A program made the position numbers and the translations under genes. A DNA stretch of 64,000 nucleotides. Origin: Ianthella basta (Eukaryota > Porifera > Demospongiae > Verongiida > Ianthellidae). Of this stretch, positions 15,590 to 27,366 are shown one piece after another; the first letter of the stretch is position 1; each line of letters opens with the position of its first letter. The notes under the pieces were generated by a model. The model saw only the letters and a list, made by a program, of their open reading frames with translations, searched no databases and was not told the DNA's origin. The DNA is taken from assembly GCA_964019415.1 (NCBI GenBank), contig OZ025873.1, forward strand, positions 1,601,482 through 1,665,481, given 5' to 3'.

Positions 15590-16246
15590 GTGCTATAGGC
15601 TATAGCTTTGTTGTTGTCAAAGCAATAGCAGCAACTTCTGTATATAGAGTGTGCATATGAATACCAGTCAGTGATATAGTCTGTAGGAATCGGAACATTA
15701 TCAAGCATTAGAGACTTAGCTATTAAGCATGGAGTACATTGTATCAGGTATTCATTGAAGTATGTGTGTACATCATATGATCATATATCTTCGTGAGCAA
15801 TGGTGGCACTACAACTATGTATAATATACAATTTACAGTAATTGTATGACATTATAGTAGTGTGATATGTTATTATAGCTTTCAGACTTGTGCAGCATGT
15901 TGTAGCCTTCAGAACAAACATGATTCACACTACTTGCTGAATTACTTCATGAGTCATGAGGTGTTGCCTTCTGCAGGTGAATGGCATATGGTGTTAATGT
16001 AACATGTATAGAGACATACACCTATTGGTTATGCTGGTGCCCAAGGATGATTACAACACTGTTATATTAGAATTATCACATTTCAGTTGTGCTGAATATT
16101 ACATCAACTTCACTTCTATTGCATGACAATTGGTGAATAGTCATAAACTGTATGCATGCATGGAAAGTGCATGGGTTTCAGAGAGCACAGCACATATCAG
16201 CTACAACAGGAACATTATTATGCAATAGTAGGCTGGCTACCAACAG
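15590..16246. other. Array spacer downstream of copy 3
   Basis: No gene. It is a close duplicate of 10704-11361, including the conserved post-stop block and the ctgaattacttcatgagtca segment. Differences are scattered substitutions and small indels. Confidence 0.6.
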
Positions 16247-16535
16247 TCAATGATATTTCCTCGTAACACACTCCACTCTCTGCCATGTGTGTGGTTGTTC
16301 TTTACATCCAATGCTGATCGATGGAAGCCGTGTTAATTCCTTTGCTGAATTTGAGTAATTTATAATTCTTGCATGCATGGAAGGAAATCTGAAGGAAATA
16401 GATTGGACTTCTGTAACAAAATCAGGCCCTTTCCACTGTCTGTGCAAGTGGTCTACCATATCAAACCCAGTAATTGAATGCACATCATCATCTCAACTGA
16501 CCCAAATTATGCTCCATGCAAGGAGATGTCAGTAT
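16247..16535 (+). pseudogene. Exon-1 relic R3
   Basis: This is a near-identical duplicate of R1 with the same stop after GFAEFE-like coding and the same 3' break at gcaaggagatgt. It lacks the 721-bp segment that follows R1, so it shows the uninterrupted state of that site. Confidence 0.8.
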
Positions 16536-17166
16536 ACTGTACAAGTTATGTATGTACAGTATGTAACACCTACTGTAACAGTAGAAATGATCACAAAACG
16601 CTGCATGGCTGCATTATAAGTGAAACCTGCTGATACCCATAGAGTACTGACTACTTCATTATCAATGTATCTACATATTGCCATATACAAGATACGTACC
16701 AGTACATATGAAAGGTGGAGTTACACAAGTTGCAAGTGCATGGCAGAACTCAGTGCACAACAGTAATCACAGAAAGTGTACTATTGGAGTTTAGGGTTGG
16801 CAGCCATCTAAAACCCAAAACATAAACTGAAACTCAGCCCTCCCTGTATGGTGGGGGGGGGGGGGGGGGGCAGGCCCATTGAGCCCATGACAGACAAATT
16901 TCCATATTTGGACTGACTCCGAAGTGCATAATGGTGTCCATGTGATGTAGGCATGCACCTACTGGCTGTGCTGTTTGTCACAAGCGAACACTGTTTGTGA
17001 ATCACAGTTTCAAGATAGCTGTGTACAGCAACGTCTTTGTTATCACTAACTGACAATGTTTATGACACTAGTTCATTATTATCTTCACAAGTGCTACAAG
17101 GTGAACCATTTTGACTCTACAGCAGTAGGCTATAGCTCTACAGTGGTGGGCCAGCTACTGACAGTC

Positions 17167-18878
17167 ATGATGTTTTCTTGTAGAGAATTCTTGCCTCTAG
17201 CAGCTGTGATGATGATTGTCACAGCCAGTGCTAAAGGAGGCTGTGTCAGTTCCTTTGCTGAATTTGAGAGAATTGTGATTCATGGAAATGAAGAAAATCG
17301 AGAAGAGATACACAGGAGTTTCTATGATGTAAACCAGCCCTTTCCACTATCTGTGCAAGTGGTCTACCATGTCAACTCCAGCAATGGAACAGACACCATC
17401 ATTTCAACTGACCCAAATTGTCCCCCAGGAAAGGAGATGTGGCTCTGGGTACCTTCACCTATCTTCATCATCTTCCTTGAACCCACTAAGCTGAATGAAT
17501 ATGCTCTATGCACAATGAACTACTTTACCAAATGGACACCACCTGAAGCACATATTTATGTACCAGAAATTTGTGACAGTGGAAACACTCAATTCAACTT
17601 CCTCGATGAAATGACGTCAAGGGTAAGCAGCTGTTAACCACATGGCACATTCTGCCATGGTACAGTAATCTGAGAATGCAGTGATAAAATATGTAATTTC
17701 TTCATTTCTTTCTATAGATTCAGGCATATGGATCAAACAAACACAGTGAGGAAGAACAGGGATACGTAAAGAGAGGATGTGGGGAGCATGTAGCCACAAC
17801 ATTATTAACAGCAACAAAACGAAACAACGCAAAGGATCTAGCAGATGCTTCAGTGGTGTTAATTGGAGTGTACATCATAGGTGTTTACTTCCAGACTGCC
17901 ATGATCATGCTGGTGTCTGCATTGTTCCTTCACTTCAAGGGCAGCAAAATCGCTCAACACTCCTCACAAACGTCATATGATCATTATGGATTATTCTGGG
18001 GCTATGTTGTAACTTCACTAGCAGGTAACATTATCCTACTCACATATACCTCGACAATGGCAAGACAAGCCATTTCAAGTGGAGAGTTGAATATGCAGTT
18101 ATCATCTTACTCACACGTGGTTCTGATGGTAGGAGGATTAGTAGTTTCACTGCTAATGGCATTGCATTTTGGAAGTAAACTGCAGTTTTCCATTCCATCC
18201 ATCTTCCTTTGGTGTCTTGTAATCCCATGCTGCAACCAGAAAAGGCTGATGAAGAAAACAGTGCAAGTCCTGTCACTCTGGAGTGTTCTTTACTTTCAGG
18301 TTGTGGTGATGGGCTATGCAGACTTTGTATTCTTTGCTCTTCTTGCTACACCCCATGCAGTCATTTCTGCACTCTTGCTGCTGCTGTTTGCTGCCTTCTG
18401 CAGCATACACCTCTTTGCTATCCTATTCAAAAGCACTAAACTCAAAAAGAGTCCACAGCTGAAGAATACAGTTCTGTCTATCCTGATTAATGTAGCTCAG
18501 ACACTGGTGTTCACAATTGCATTCGCAGCAGCATTCTGCTTTGGCGTGGTCATTTGCGTTGCTGGTGGTTTAGTCAACTATCGTGTCCAAGACAACAGCC
18601 TCTACCCCACTCTTTCCACATTAGTTACACCACTGGCTTTAGCTGTATTTGGATGGAGTCTACGCCAAATTAGTTCTAAATGGCTCAAGCTCCACATGTC
18701 TCAACCTGCACAGGAAGCACTACACGCAGAGCAGGGTCACAACCACGAGCTATCCAGCAGCACTCATGCAGTGAATGATGTGGAAAGTACCAGTGAGCGC
18801 GCTATCCCAATTGTCAGTTGGCTACGACAGCGATATAGTGCCCCCAAACAGGCCCAGTATGAACCAATAGCTGATTAA
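17167..18878 (+). CDS. Array copy 4 (subfamily B), multi-pass membrane protein, 538 aa
   Basis: Exons 17167-17622 and 17718-18878 with a 95-nt intron (gtaagc...ttctatag). The reading frame is open upstream to 17056, but paralogues place the start at the double ATG after gccagctactgacagtc. It has a signal peptide MMFSCREFLPLAAVMMIV. Two deviations: an extra ectodomain cysteine (NEYALCTMNYF, normally LRTM), and two codons near the end of exon 1 encode FLDEM rather than FLNEM. The variable segment is distinct (STMARQAISSGELNMQLSS). FGSKLQF replaces FGRKLQF, and the tail ends YEPIAD. The odd cysteine could pair between chains. Confidence 0.87.
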
Positions 18879-19110
18879 GTGCTGTAGGCCATATAGAGCT
18901 TTGTTGCTGCCAAAACAATAACAATTTCAGTACATAGAGTGTGCATATCAATACCAGTCAGTTATTATGTAGTGGCTGAAGTAGAATCAAACATTAATAC
19001 AGTTGTAGTGACTGAGTAGTTAGTAGTCACTGCTGTTGATTGCTGGTTATTATTATAATTATTATGCCATTATTATGGTTGCGTTCTGTAGTGCAATGTA
19101 TTAGTGATTA

Positions 19111-20019
19111 CTAGCAGGAAAGTCCGCCTTCAGCGAGCTTCCCTGCTGCGGCGCAACAATGACAGCACACCAGCGCCTGTCTGGTGACGCCAGCATGTTG
19201 TGTGACGGTGTGTTGATGCCAGCTAAGCAGTATGCTGGTATCTGCGGCGTCATGTGTGCACGGCATGTGAGTATGCAGGGGGAGCATTAAGCAGATTGTA
19301 CCATTATATAGCATGGAGTGCCAGCAAGTGGAGCACATGCCAGTGTACATAGTAAGGGACAATGCTATGCCTGCAATATAGTGTATGTAATTAATGGTAT
19401 TGTGCTCAACATACTGGCTAAAGGCAGCATGTGCATGGTGGTGATTCATGCATGTACTGAGGATGAGGCTGTGCAATGATATGGTGTATAGCTATGTAGA
19501 TTGTCTGTCTGAAAGAGCATTGGAAAATTCCTCAAATTGGTCACATTGGCATGCACCGACGCCAACAGGAAGTGACGTCACATTTCTGTGGCGGAATAAA
19601 ATACCGTACGTTGTCAAGGCTGCAAGAGTGGTCAAAAATGGCGTCTGGGCCCGCCGAAAGAAGGGAAGCTCGCTCTTCGGCTGCAGGGCAGCTAGGTGGC
19701 CGGCACCCCTCTACGTTCGCGTCCCCCCACTCCCTTAACTGGCATGGCGCGCATCAAGTCCGTCAATGACCGGGAGTGAAAGGGCGGGTTGATAATTGTA
19801 AAAATGGCGTGTCGGCCCGCGGAGACCGGACGAAGGACATCTCGCAGCATTCTCGCTTTTCGGCCGCAAGGCAGCTAGGCGAACGGCAACCCTCTAAGAA
19901 CCTGACCCCCGAGTCCCTCAACTGGCACGGAGCGTCTGGAGCCAATTCCCTGCAAGGCGCCGATTTTATGAGGTAACAAACAAGCATAAAAATCCGAGAT
20001 TCGGTGCATTATAGTAAGA
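19111..20019 (-). mobile_element. Non-autonomous Helitron, copy A (long form, 909 bp)
   Basis: On the minus strand the element starts TCTTACTATAATGC, close to the canonical Helitron 5' end TCTCTACTA, and ends in CTAG (CTRR rule) directly after an imperfect hairpin. Host A and T flank it (gatta|element|ttattc) with no target-site duplication, as rolling-circle insertion predicts. It shares both ends and about 450 bp of body with copies B (26137-26609) and C (37758-38208), but holds about 355 bp of extra CpG-rich sequence. It encodes no Rep/helicase. Confidence 0.8.
19619..19973 (+). other. CpG-rich extra segment inside Helitron A
   Basis: This stretch is absent from Helitrons B and C, where gtcaagg joins gtaacaaac directly. 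It holds two related, tandem units of about 150 bp, each starting near aaaaatggcgt and ending near ctggcatgg or ctggcacgg. Their conceptual peptides match in part (QLGGRHPS / QLGERQPS, then SLNWHGA in both). It could be a captured promoter/first-exon fragment that duplicated, or ancestral sequence lost from B and C. Confidence 0.55.
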
Positions 20020-20121
20020 TTATTCTTACGTATGTTGTACTATTATTGGTATCTGCATGGTTACGTAGTTGTACCCGATTTGTATTGTGCTTTGTCCTAT
20101 TGTTCATTGATTGTTCATTGA

Positions 20122-20302
20122 TTGTGGAACTCATCTAAGATAGCTGCCCATGGGCCAGTTCTTACTGACCCAGAGAGGTGGCTGCTCTGCAGAGGTAGAT
20201 TGCTATATTCAGTGCTATATGTACTTGTGGCCTCGGAGGCTAGCTGTTTTAGAGATGGAGGTGGCTGACTAACACAGTGACCATCTTAAACAGGTTCCAC
20301 TG
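20122..20302 (+). mobile_element. MITE at the left border of the copies 5-8 block
   Basis: It begins with a decayed attgtggaac and ends caggttccactg followed by TA. The interior matches the elements at 31772 and 46401 (gaggtggctgctctgcagag). Tc1/mariner/pogo-type assignment rests on CAGT-like ends, a TA target and small size, with no coding capacity. Confidence 0.7.
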
Positions 20303-20811
20303 TAATTTGATATGCATAGCTAGTAACCATGACATAAAAATTGTGAAATCATGCCATATAGCTAGCATATATTCATTATCTCTGAATAATACAAATGACA
20401 CCTGTGACCTGTACATAGTAGACTAACTGATTATTTAACACTATCAGTGTACCTATAGATATTGCCACATTTGGACTGTTACTCAACACACAACACAGCT
20501 ACACTGTGTGCATGTGATGTGGGCATTCACCAACTGGTTGTGTTGTTTGTCACAAGTGAACACTGATTGCATGCACATGGCAATCACAGTTGGAAGATGG
20601 TTGAGGTACATCAACACCATCTTCATTTTACTGACTATAGCTGTGTTGTTGGCACTAATCTACACTGCACATGGCATATCTCAGCTTCAGGATGCTCGAG
20701 TCCACTTTCACTGACTGACAATACTGGTGCTGGGATACAAATAGTATCACTATAGAAAATGGGTGATTTTAGAGAGTACACTAGTACACAACAGTAACAA
20801 CAGGTGCACCT

Positions 20812-20851
20812 TATAAAGTCTACAGTAGTAGGCCAGATAGTGGCAGTCACA
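20812..20851 (+). promoter_or_regulatory. TATA-like box and conserved leader of copy 5
   Basis: TATAAA at 20812-20817 lies 40 bp before the ATG. It is followed by gtctacagtagtaggccaga, a leader shared by subfamily A copies 9 and 13 at the identical distance and by relics R2, R4 and R6 in whole or part. If the box is functional, the 5' UTR is only about 10-15 nt. Confidence 0.5.
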
Positions 20852-22566
20852 ATGTTCTCTTGTAGCAAACTGTTCTATCTGGCAGCTGTTGTGGTGGTGC
20901 TTGTACCCAACACTGAAGGAAGCTGTGTTAGTTCCTTTGCTGAATTTGAGCGAATTGCGATTTGGAAGAATGAGGCAAACCAGGAAGAAATACACAGGAG
21001 TTTCTATGGTGTAAACCAGCGCTTTCCACTGTCTGTGCAAGTGATCTACCATGTCAACTCCAGCAATGGAACAGACACCATCATTTCAACTGACCCAAAT
21101 TGTCCCCCTGGGAAAGAGATGTGGCTCTGGATACCTTCACCTATCTTCATCTTCTCCGAGCCCACAAAGCTGAATGAGTTCGCTCTACGCACAATGAACT
21201 ACTTCGCTAAATGGAATCCCCAAAAAGCCAATATTTATGTACCAGAAATTTGTGACAGTGGAAACACTCAATTCAACATCCTCAATGAAATGACATCAAG
21301 GGTAAGCAGCTGTTAACCATGGTACATTCTGCCAGAATTGTTCAGTTACCTAAGAATACAGTGGCTACAACATACGTTCTTCATAATTTCTTTATACAGA
21401 TACATGCACACGGATTTAGCAAACACAGTGGAGAATTTGAAGAGCAGGGCTATGTACTGAGAGGATGTGGGGAGGATGCAATAACAACTCACTTAACACC
21501 AACACAGCGAGACAATAAAAGAGAGATTGCAGGCTTCTCAGTGGCATTACTTGGTGTGTACGGTGTAGGCACTTACTTCCAGACTGCCATGGTTATGCTG
21601 GTGTCTGCATTGTTTCTGCACGTTAAGGGCAACAAAATCACTAAGCAAAAGTCACAAACGTCATATGATCATTACGGATTATTCTGGGGCTATGTTGTAA
21701 CATCAGTAGCAGGGAACATAGCCCTACTTACATACGGCTCAACACTGGCAAGACCATACTTTGAAAGTGGAGTGCTTGAGCTACAGCTAAAAGCTTGTGC
21801 ACATATGGGACTGGTAGTAGGTGGATTGGTAGTTTCACTGCTAATTGCATTGCATTTCGGACGTAAATTGCAGTTTTCCATTCCATCCATCTTCCTTTGG
21901 TGTCTTGTGATTCCATGCTGCAATCAGAAAAGGCTGATGAAGAAAACAGTGCAGGTCTTGTCACTCTGGAGTGTCATTTACTTTCAGGGAGCAGTGATGG
22001 GTTATGGAGACTTCGTATTCTTTGCTCTTCTTGCTACGCCAGACGCAGTCATTTCTGCTCTCTTGGTGCTACTGTTTGCGGCTTTCTGCAGCATACACTT
22101 CTTTGCTATCCTATTCAAAAGCACTGAACTCAAAAGGAGTCCACAGCTGAAGTATACAGTTCTGTCTATCCTGATTAATGTAGCTCAGACACTGGTGTTC
22201 ACAATTGCGTTCGCAGCAGCATTCTGCTTTGGTGTGGTCATTTGTGCTGCCGGTGGTTTAGTCAACTATCGTGTCCAAGACAACAGCCTCTACCCCACAC
22301 TTTCCACATTAGTTACACCACTGGCACTTGCTGCATTTGGATGGTCTCTACGCCAAGTTGGCTCCCAATGGCTCAGGCTCCACATGTCTCAACCTGCACA
22401 TGAAGCACCACACGAGGAGCGGGGTCACAACCAGGAGCTATCCAGGTGCACTCATGCAGTGAATGATGTGGAAAGTACTAATGAACGGGCTATCCCAATT
22501 ATCAGTTGGCTACAACAGCGATATAGTGCCACCAAACAGGCCCAGTATGAACCAATAGCTCCATAG
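20852..22566 (+). CDS. Array copy 5 (subfamily A), multi-pass membrane protein, 538 aa
   Basis: Exons 20852-21301 and 21400-22566 with a 98-nt intron (gtaagc...ttatacag). The signal peptide is MFSCSKLFYLAAVVVVLV; SC of EGSC begins the ectodomain. Exon 2 opens IHAHGFSKHSGEFEEQGYV, two residues longer than in B or C. The variable segment is TLARPYFESGVLELQLKACA, identical to copies 1 and 9. The tail shows RCTHAVNDVES and LQQRYS where others have SSTHAV and LRQRYS, and ends YEPIAP. Nearly identical to copy 9, its counterpart in the segmental duplication. Confidence 0.88.
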
Positions 22567-22679
22567 TCTAGCTACATGTGTGCGATAGCAACAACTACTT
22601 TAGAGTGTGCATATCAAACCAGTCAGTTACTGTAGGGACTGGATTGTAACTATATCAAATAATCAGCATCTCTATATAT

Positions 22680-23150
22680 AATTTGGTAGAGCTCAAATCC
22701 TTTGTTCGCAAACTCCTCACGCAGTTTGCACGCGATCGACGCGAAACTCGGAATTATTACAGAGCACCGCATGGTGATGGTTATAAGGGGGTAGACGGAA
22801 GATGATTCGCTGCGCCTGCGAAGAGCGCCGCACGTTTTCCCTCCGTTACGGAAAATGACGCCATGTTTTTCGTCCGGTTACGGTCTGCGTATACGGGATT
22901 CCGGTTACTTAACCTTTTCCAACGCGGCACCATGACAAGGGGAGAGCATTCGCGATCTGCCATGCTACAGCGCTGCAGCTAACACTATCTATGGAACCAT
23001 ACTGATGTACATCAGATGCAATATGAGACTAAAATGCGGCAACATGGGATACCTCTTCCTTCTGTGAAGCAACAGAGCTGCAGCCAACACTATCTATGGC
23101 ACCATTCTGATATACATCAGCTACAATATGAGTCTACAATGCAGATAGTA
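22680..23150. other. CpG-rich replaced stretch with a 58-bp internal duplication
   Basis: The paralogous block at about 34280-34780 has ordinary array spacer between the same flanks. Here the sequence is unrelated and CpG-rich from 22690 to 22960, then contains a 58-bp direct repeat (22972-23029 and 23077-23134, both with aacactatctatgg). A 60-codon minus-strand frame (22781-22963) covers the CpG-rich part without recognisable features. Insertion and replacement cannot be distinguished. Confidence 0.55.
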
Positions 23151-23159
23151 GTAGTAGTA

Positions 23160-23300
23160 CAGTAGTAGGCCAGATAGTGACAGTAACGATGTTCTTTCCC
23201 CTGTCTGCGCAAGTGGTCTACCATGTCAAATCCAGTAATTCAATGCACATCAAGATCTCAACTGACCCAAATTAGGTATACCCCATAGAAAGAGATGTGC
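23160..23300 (+). pseudogene. Exon-1 relic R4
   Basis: It has the same internal deletion as R2 and R6: the leader ggccagatagtgacagtaac joins ATG TTC TTT, then ccctgtctgcgcaagtgg. The remaining YHVKSSN...ISTDPN coding ends in TAG. Downstream it continues into the spacer shared with 13390-13870 and 34900-35390. Confidence 0.78.
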
Positions 23301-23769
23301 ACACACCTGGCAGTACACTAGTTACAAATGATGTGATGTGTAAAATGCACCTATTAGATATACTGTAACAGTTGAAATGATCACAAACCACTGCATGCAT
23401 GATGACATTTTAAGTGAAACCTGCTGACATCCATGGAGTACTGATTACGTCATAACCACTGTACCTACTTCTTTCCATTCAAGGACTGTTACTCAATACG
23501 TGACAACTGCAACACTGTGTCCATATGATACAGGTGTGCACCTACTGGCTGTGCCGTTTATCAAAAGTTGACACAGTTTGTGAATCACAATTTCAAGACA
23601 GTTGTGTACAACAACACCTTCATTTTCACTGACTAGCAATGTTTGTAAATGGACACAAGCTGCAGAATGTGGATGATATCAGAAAGCAGCAAAACACATA
23701 ATTATTATATACAGCAATAACAAGGTGCACCATTACGACTCTACAGCAGTAGGCCAGCTACCGACAGTC

Positions 23770-25476
23770 ATGATGTTTTCTTGTAAAGAATTCTTGCCTC
23801 TAGCAGCTGTGATGATGATTGTCACAGCCAGTGCTAAAGGAGGCTGTGTCAGTTCCTTTGCTGAATTTGAGAGAATCATGATTCATGGAAATGATTCAGA
23901 AGAAAATTGGGAAGAAATACACAGGAGTTTCTATGGTGTAAACCAGCGCTTTCCACTGTCTGTGCAAGTGGTCTACCATGTCAACTCCAGCAATGGAACA
24001 GACACCATCATTTCAACTGACCCAAATTGTCCCCCTGGGAAGGAGATGTGGCTCTGGGTACCTTCACCTGTCTTCATCATCTTCCTTGAGCCCACTAAGT
24101 TGAATGAGTATGCTCTACGCACAATGAACTATTTCACCAAATGGACACCGCCTAAGGCACAAATTTATGTACCAGAAATTTGTGACAGTGGAAACACTCA
24201 ATTTAACATCCTTGATGAAATGACATCAAGGGTAAGCAGCTGTTAACATGGTACATTTGCACAGTTATCTGTAAATGCAGCAATAAAAAATGTGATTTCT
24301 TCATTATTTCTATAGATTCAGGCATATGGATCAAACAAGCACAATTGTGAACAACAGGGATATGTAGCGAGAGGATGTGGGGAGGATGCAGCCACAACAC
24401 TATTGACACCAACAAAACGAAACAACAGAACGGATCTCGCAGATGCCTCATTGGTGTTAATTGGAGTGTACATCATAGGTGTTTACTTCCAGACTGCCAT
24501 GGTCATGCTGGTGTTTGCGTTGTTCCTTCACTTCAAGGGCAATAAACTTGCTCAACACACATCACAAACGTCATATGATCACTATGGATTATTCTGGGGC
24601 TATGTTGTAACTTCACTAGTAGGGAATGTTATCCTAGTCGCGTACACCTCAACACTGGCAAGACAAGGCATTTCAAGTGAGGAGTTTAACCTACAGCTAA
24701 CATCTTACGCACACGTGGTTCTGATGGTAGGAGGATTAGCAGTTTCACTGCTAATTGCATTGCATTTTGGACGTAAACTGCAGTTTTCCATTCCATCCAT
24801 CTTCCTTTGGTGTCTTGTAATTCCGTGCTGCAACCAGAAAAGGCTGATGAAGAAAACAGTGCAGGTCCTGTCACTCTGGAGTGTTATTTACTTTCAGGCT
24901 ATGGTGATGGGCTATGCAGACTTCATATTCTTTGCTGTTCTTGCTACGCCACATGCAGTCATTTCTGCACTCTTGCTGCTGCTGTTTGCCGCCTTCTGTA
25001 GCATACACCTCTTTGCTATCCTATTCAAAAGCACTAAACTCAGAAGGAGTCCACAGCTGAAGTATACAGTTCTGTCTATCCTGATTAATGTAGCTCAGAC
25101 ACTGGTGTTCACAATTGCATTCGCAGCAGCATTCTGCTTTGGTTTGGTCATTTGTGTTGCTGGTGGTTTAGTCAACTATCGTGTCCAAGACAACAGCATC
25201 TACCCCACTCTTTCCACATTAGTTACACCACTGGCACTTGCTGCATTTGGATGGATTTTACGCCAGATTAGCTCCCAATGGCTCAAGCTCCACATGTCTC
25301 AACCTGCACATGAAGCACCACACGCAGAGCAGGGTCACAACCAGGAGCTATCCAGCAGTACTCATGCAGTGAATGATGTGGAAAGTACCAATGAGCGTGC
25401 TATCCCAATTATCAGTTGGCTACGACAGCGAATTACAGCCAACAAACAAGCCCAGTATGAACCAATAGATAATTAA
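23770..25476 (+). CDS. Array copy 6 (subfamily B), multi-pass membrane protein, 540 aa
   Basis: Exons 23770-24231 and 24316-25476, 84-nt intron ending tctatag. Exon 1 is the longest type (154 codons) through the HGNDSEENWEE stretch, where W replaces the R found in copy 10. It has a signal peptide MMFSCKEFLPLAAVMM. Exon 2 has IQAYGSNKHNCEQQGYVARG, adding one extra ectodomain cysteine (HNC, against HNG in copy 10). The variable segment is the SSEEFNLQLTSYAH type. The tail uses LRQRITANKQ rather than LRQRYSATKQ and ends YEPIDN. AATAAA at 25743-25748 is a possible polyadenylation signal. Confidence 0.88.
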
Positions 25477-26136
25477 GTTCCATAGGCTATAGCTTTGTTG
25501 TTGTCAAAGCAATAACAACAACTGCTGTAGAGTGTGCATATACCAGTCAGTTATGCTGTAAGGGCGTGACATTTGATTCTTACTATATAACCACAGCATA
25601 TACTATACTGTAATGTATTCATCAAATATTATGTGTACATCTTGTGATCAAATCTTCATTGAGCCGGAGCCACACAATATGCAGTTTAATTGATATGATA
25701 TTACTGTGATGTGTGCACACACACATGCACACTTGGCATGCAAATAAACAAACATGGCACACTGATTGGATGTGACACATGTGCACAAGGTATAGAAAAT
25801 AGCCAACAGGACATTGCAACCACCTCATGAAACATATACAGGTTCCACCAGTGGAACAGTGGCTTGGTTGAGATTATCACAGCACAGTCACTAACTTTGA
25901 CCTTTTCATGACCAGGGTTCCATCCACTTCTCAATACAGCAATTCCATTAGTAATACGTTCATGACAGTATATTTAACCTGTGTAAACTAGGGCATATAT
26001 ATTTATGCCATGAGCCACACACACTGCTAAAGCAGAAAGGATACTACAGTGTATATATATGCACATGGTTTTCTGACTTAATTGTGCAGCATGTTGTATA
26101 CCTTTCATCATACAGTACATACGTACATTATTCATA
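25477..26136. other. Array spacer between copy 6 and Helitron B
   Basis: No gene. It opens with the conserved post-stop block and is duplicated at 37098-37757. Similar sequence recurs behind copies 14, 15 and 16, including aaacatatacaggttccacc. A short GT/CA-rich run lies at about 25710-25735. It ends attattcata at the Helitron target. Confidence 0.6.
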
Positions 26137-26609
26137 CTAGCAGGGAAGCCCACCGTCGGCAGGCTTCCCTGCTCCGGCACATCGATGACGGCACGCCAGC
26201 GCCTGTCTGCCGACGCCAGCATGTTGTGCGACGGTGTGTTGATGTCAGCTGGTCGGTATGCTGATATCTGCAACGTTATGTGTGCATGGCATGTGAGTAT
26301 GCAGGGGGAGCATTAAGCAGATTGTACCGTTATATAGCATGGAGTGCCTGCAAGTGGAGCACATGCCAGTGCACATAGTAAGGGACAATGCTATGCCTGC
26401 AATATAGTGTATGTAATTAATGGTATCGTGCTCAACATACTGGCTAAAGGCATGCATGTGCATGGTGTAATTCTTTAAATTAGTCACATTGGCATGCACC
26501 GACGCCAACAGAAAGTGACGTCACATTCTTGTGACTGAATATAATACTGTACGTTGTCAAGGGTAACAAACAAACATAAAAATCCAAGATTCGGTGCATT
26601 ATAGTAAGA
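26137..26609 (-). mobile_element. Non-autonomous Helitron, copy B (473 bp)
   Basis: On the plus strand the host reads attattcata, then CTAG...GTAAGA, then ttactcaatg. Paralogous spacers at 53802, 57626 and 61392 read attattcatattactcaat, or with one mismatch, with nothing inserted. Insertion is thus exactly between A and T with no duplication, the Helitron rule. The hairpin next to CTAG has 12-bp arms AGCAGGGAAGCC / GGCTTCCCTGCT. It is present in both segmental blocks, so it is older than the block duplication. Confidence 0.85.
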
Positions 26610-26939
26610 TTACTCAATGAAGGGCACTACCTCATCACATGCCCATGAACACTGGAGTCTGAGTCATGAGATGTTGCCTTCTGCTGATGAATGGCAATAT
26701 GTGGATGCAACATGCAACGTACATAGGGGGTACACACCTACTGGCTGTGCTGTTGGCCATGAATACAACACTGCTTTATTGTACATATCACACTTTCAGA
26801 TTGACTGAATATGACATCAAATTCACCTTCATTGCATGACTAATTGGTGTCTGAATAGATATACATGTAATATAGAAAGTGGATTTCATACAGAGAGCAA
26901 AGTATAGGTAGCGACAACAGGCACTCCGTTATATCATAG

Positions 26940-27245
26940 TAGGCCGACTGTTAACAGTCATGATACTATCTTGCAACAAATCCTAGTCACTTTTAGCTGT
27001 TCTGTTGCAGCTGTTCACAGCCAACACGTGCACTGTAGGAAGCCACAAATTTGTTTGCTGTGCTAATTATGATCTATGGAAAGGAAATGAGAATTAAGAT
27101 TCACGGAAAGGAAAGTGTATACACTGAAATTTCTATAATGTAAATCAGCCCTTTCCACTGTCTGTGCAAGTGGTCTACCATGTCAACTCCAGCAATGGAA
27201 CAGACACTATTGCTTCAACTGACAGTACAGCTGCATTCCATAGAA
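26940..27245 (+). pseudogene. Exon-1 relic R5 (empty RTE site)
   Basis: The leader ggccgactgttaacagtcatga and a decayed signal peptide (tagctgttctgttgcagctg) are followed by a scrambled N-terminal ectodomain with stops. A well-kept stretch then runs from ccctttccactgtctgtgca through NSSNGTDT. It ends at the common break point near gaaggaaatgtgcat. Bases 27135-27145 (ataatgtaaat) are the uninterrupted equivalent of the RTE target at 38734-38744. Confidence 0.8.
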
Positions 27246-27366
27246 GGAAATGTGCATACACCTGGAAATGTACATGACCTTGCATGACTTGCATGCTCGT
27301 GTACACACTTGTATGATTGTATGCACCTTGCTCATGCATGGTGCATACAATCCATATATATGTTAA

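Noticed and set aside
17056..17166. N-terminal extensions upstream of array start codons (also in copies 7, 8, 11 and 12)
   Set aside because: Extensions are not conserved between subfamilies and would bury the signal peptide; the conserved leader ends at the chosen ATG.
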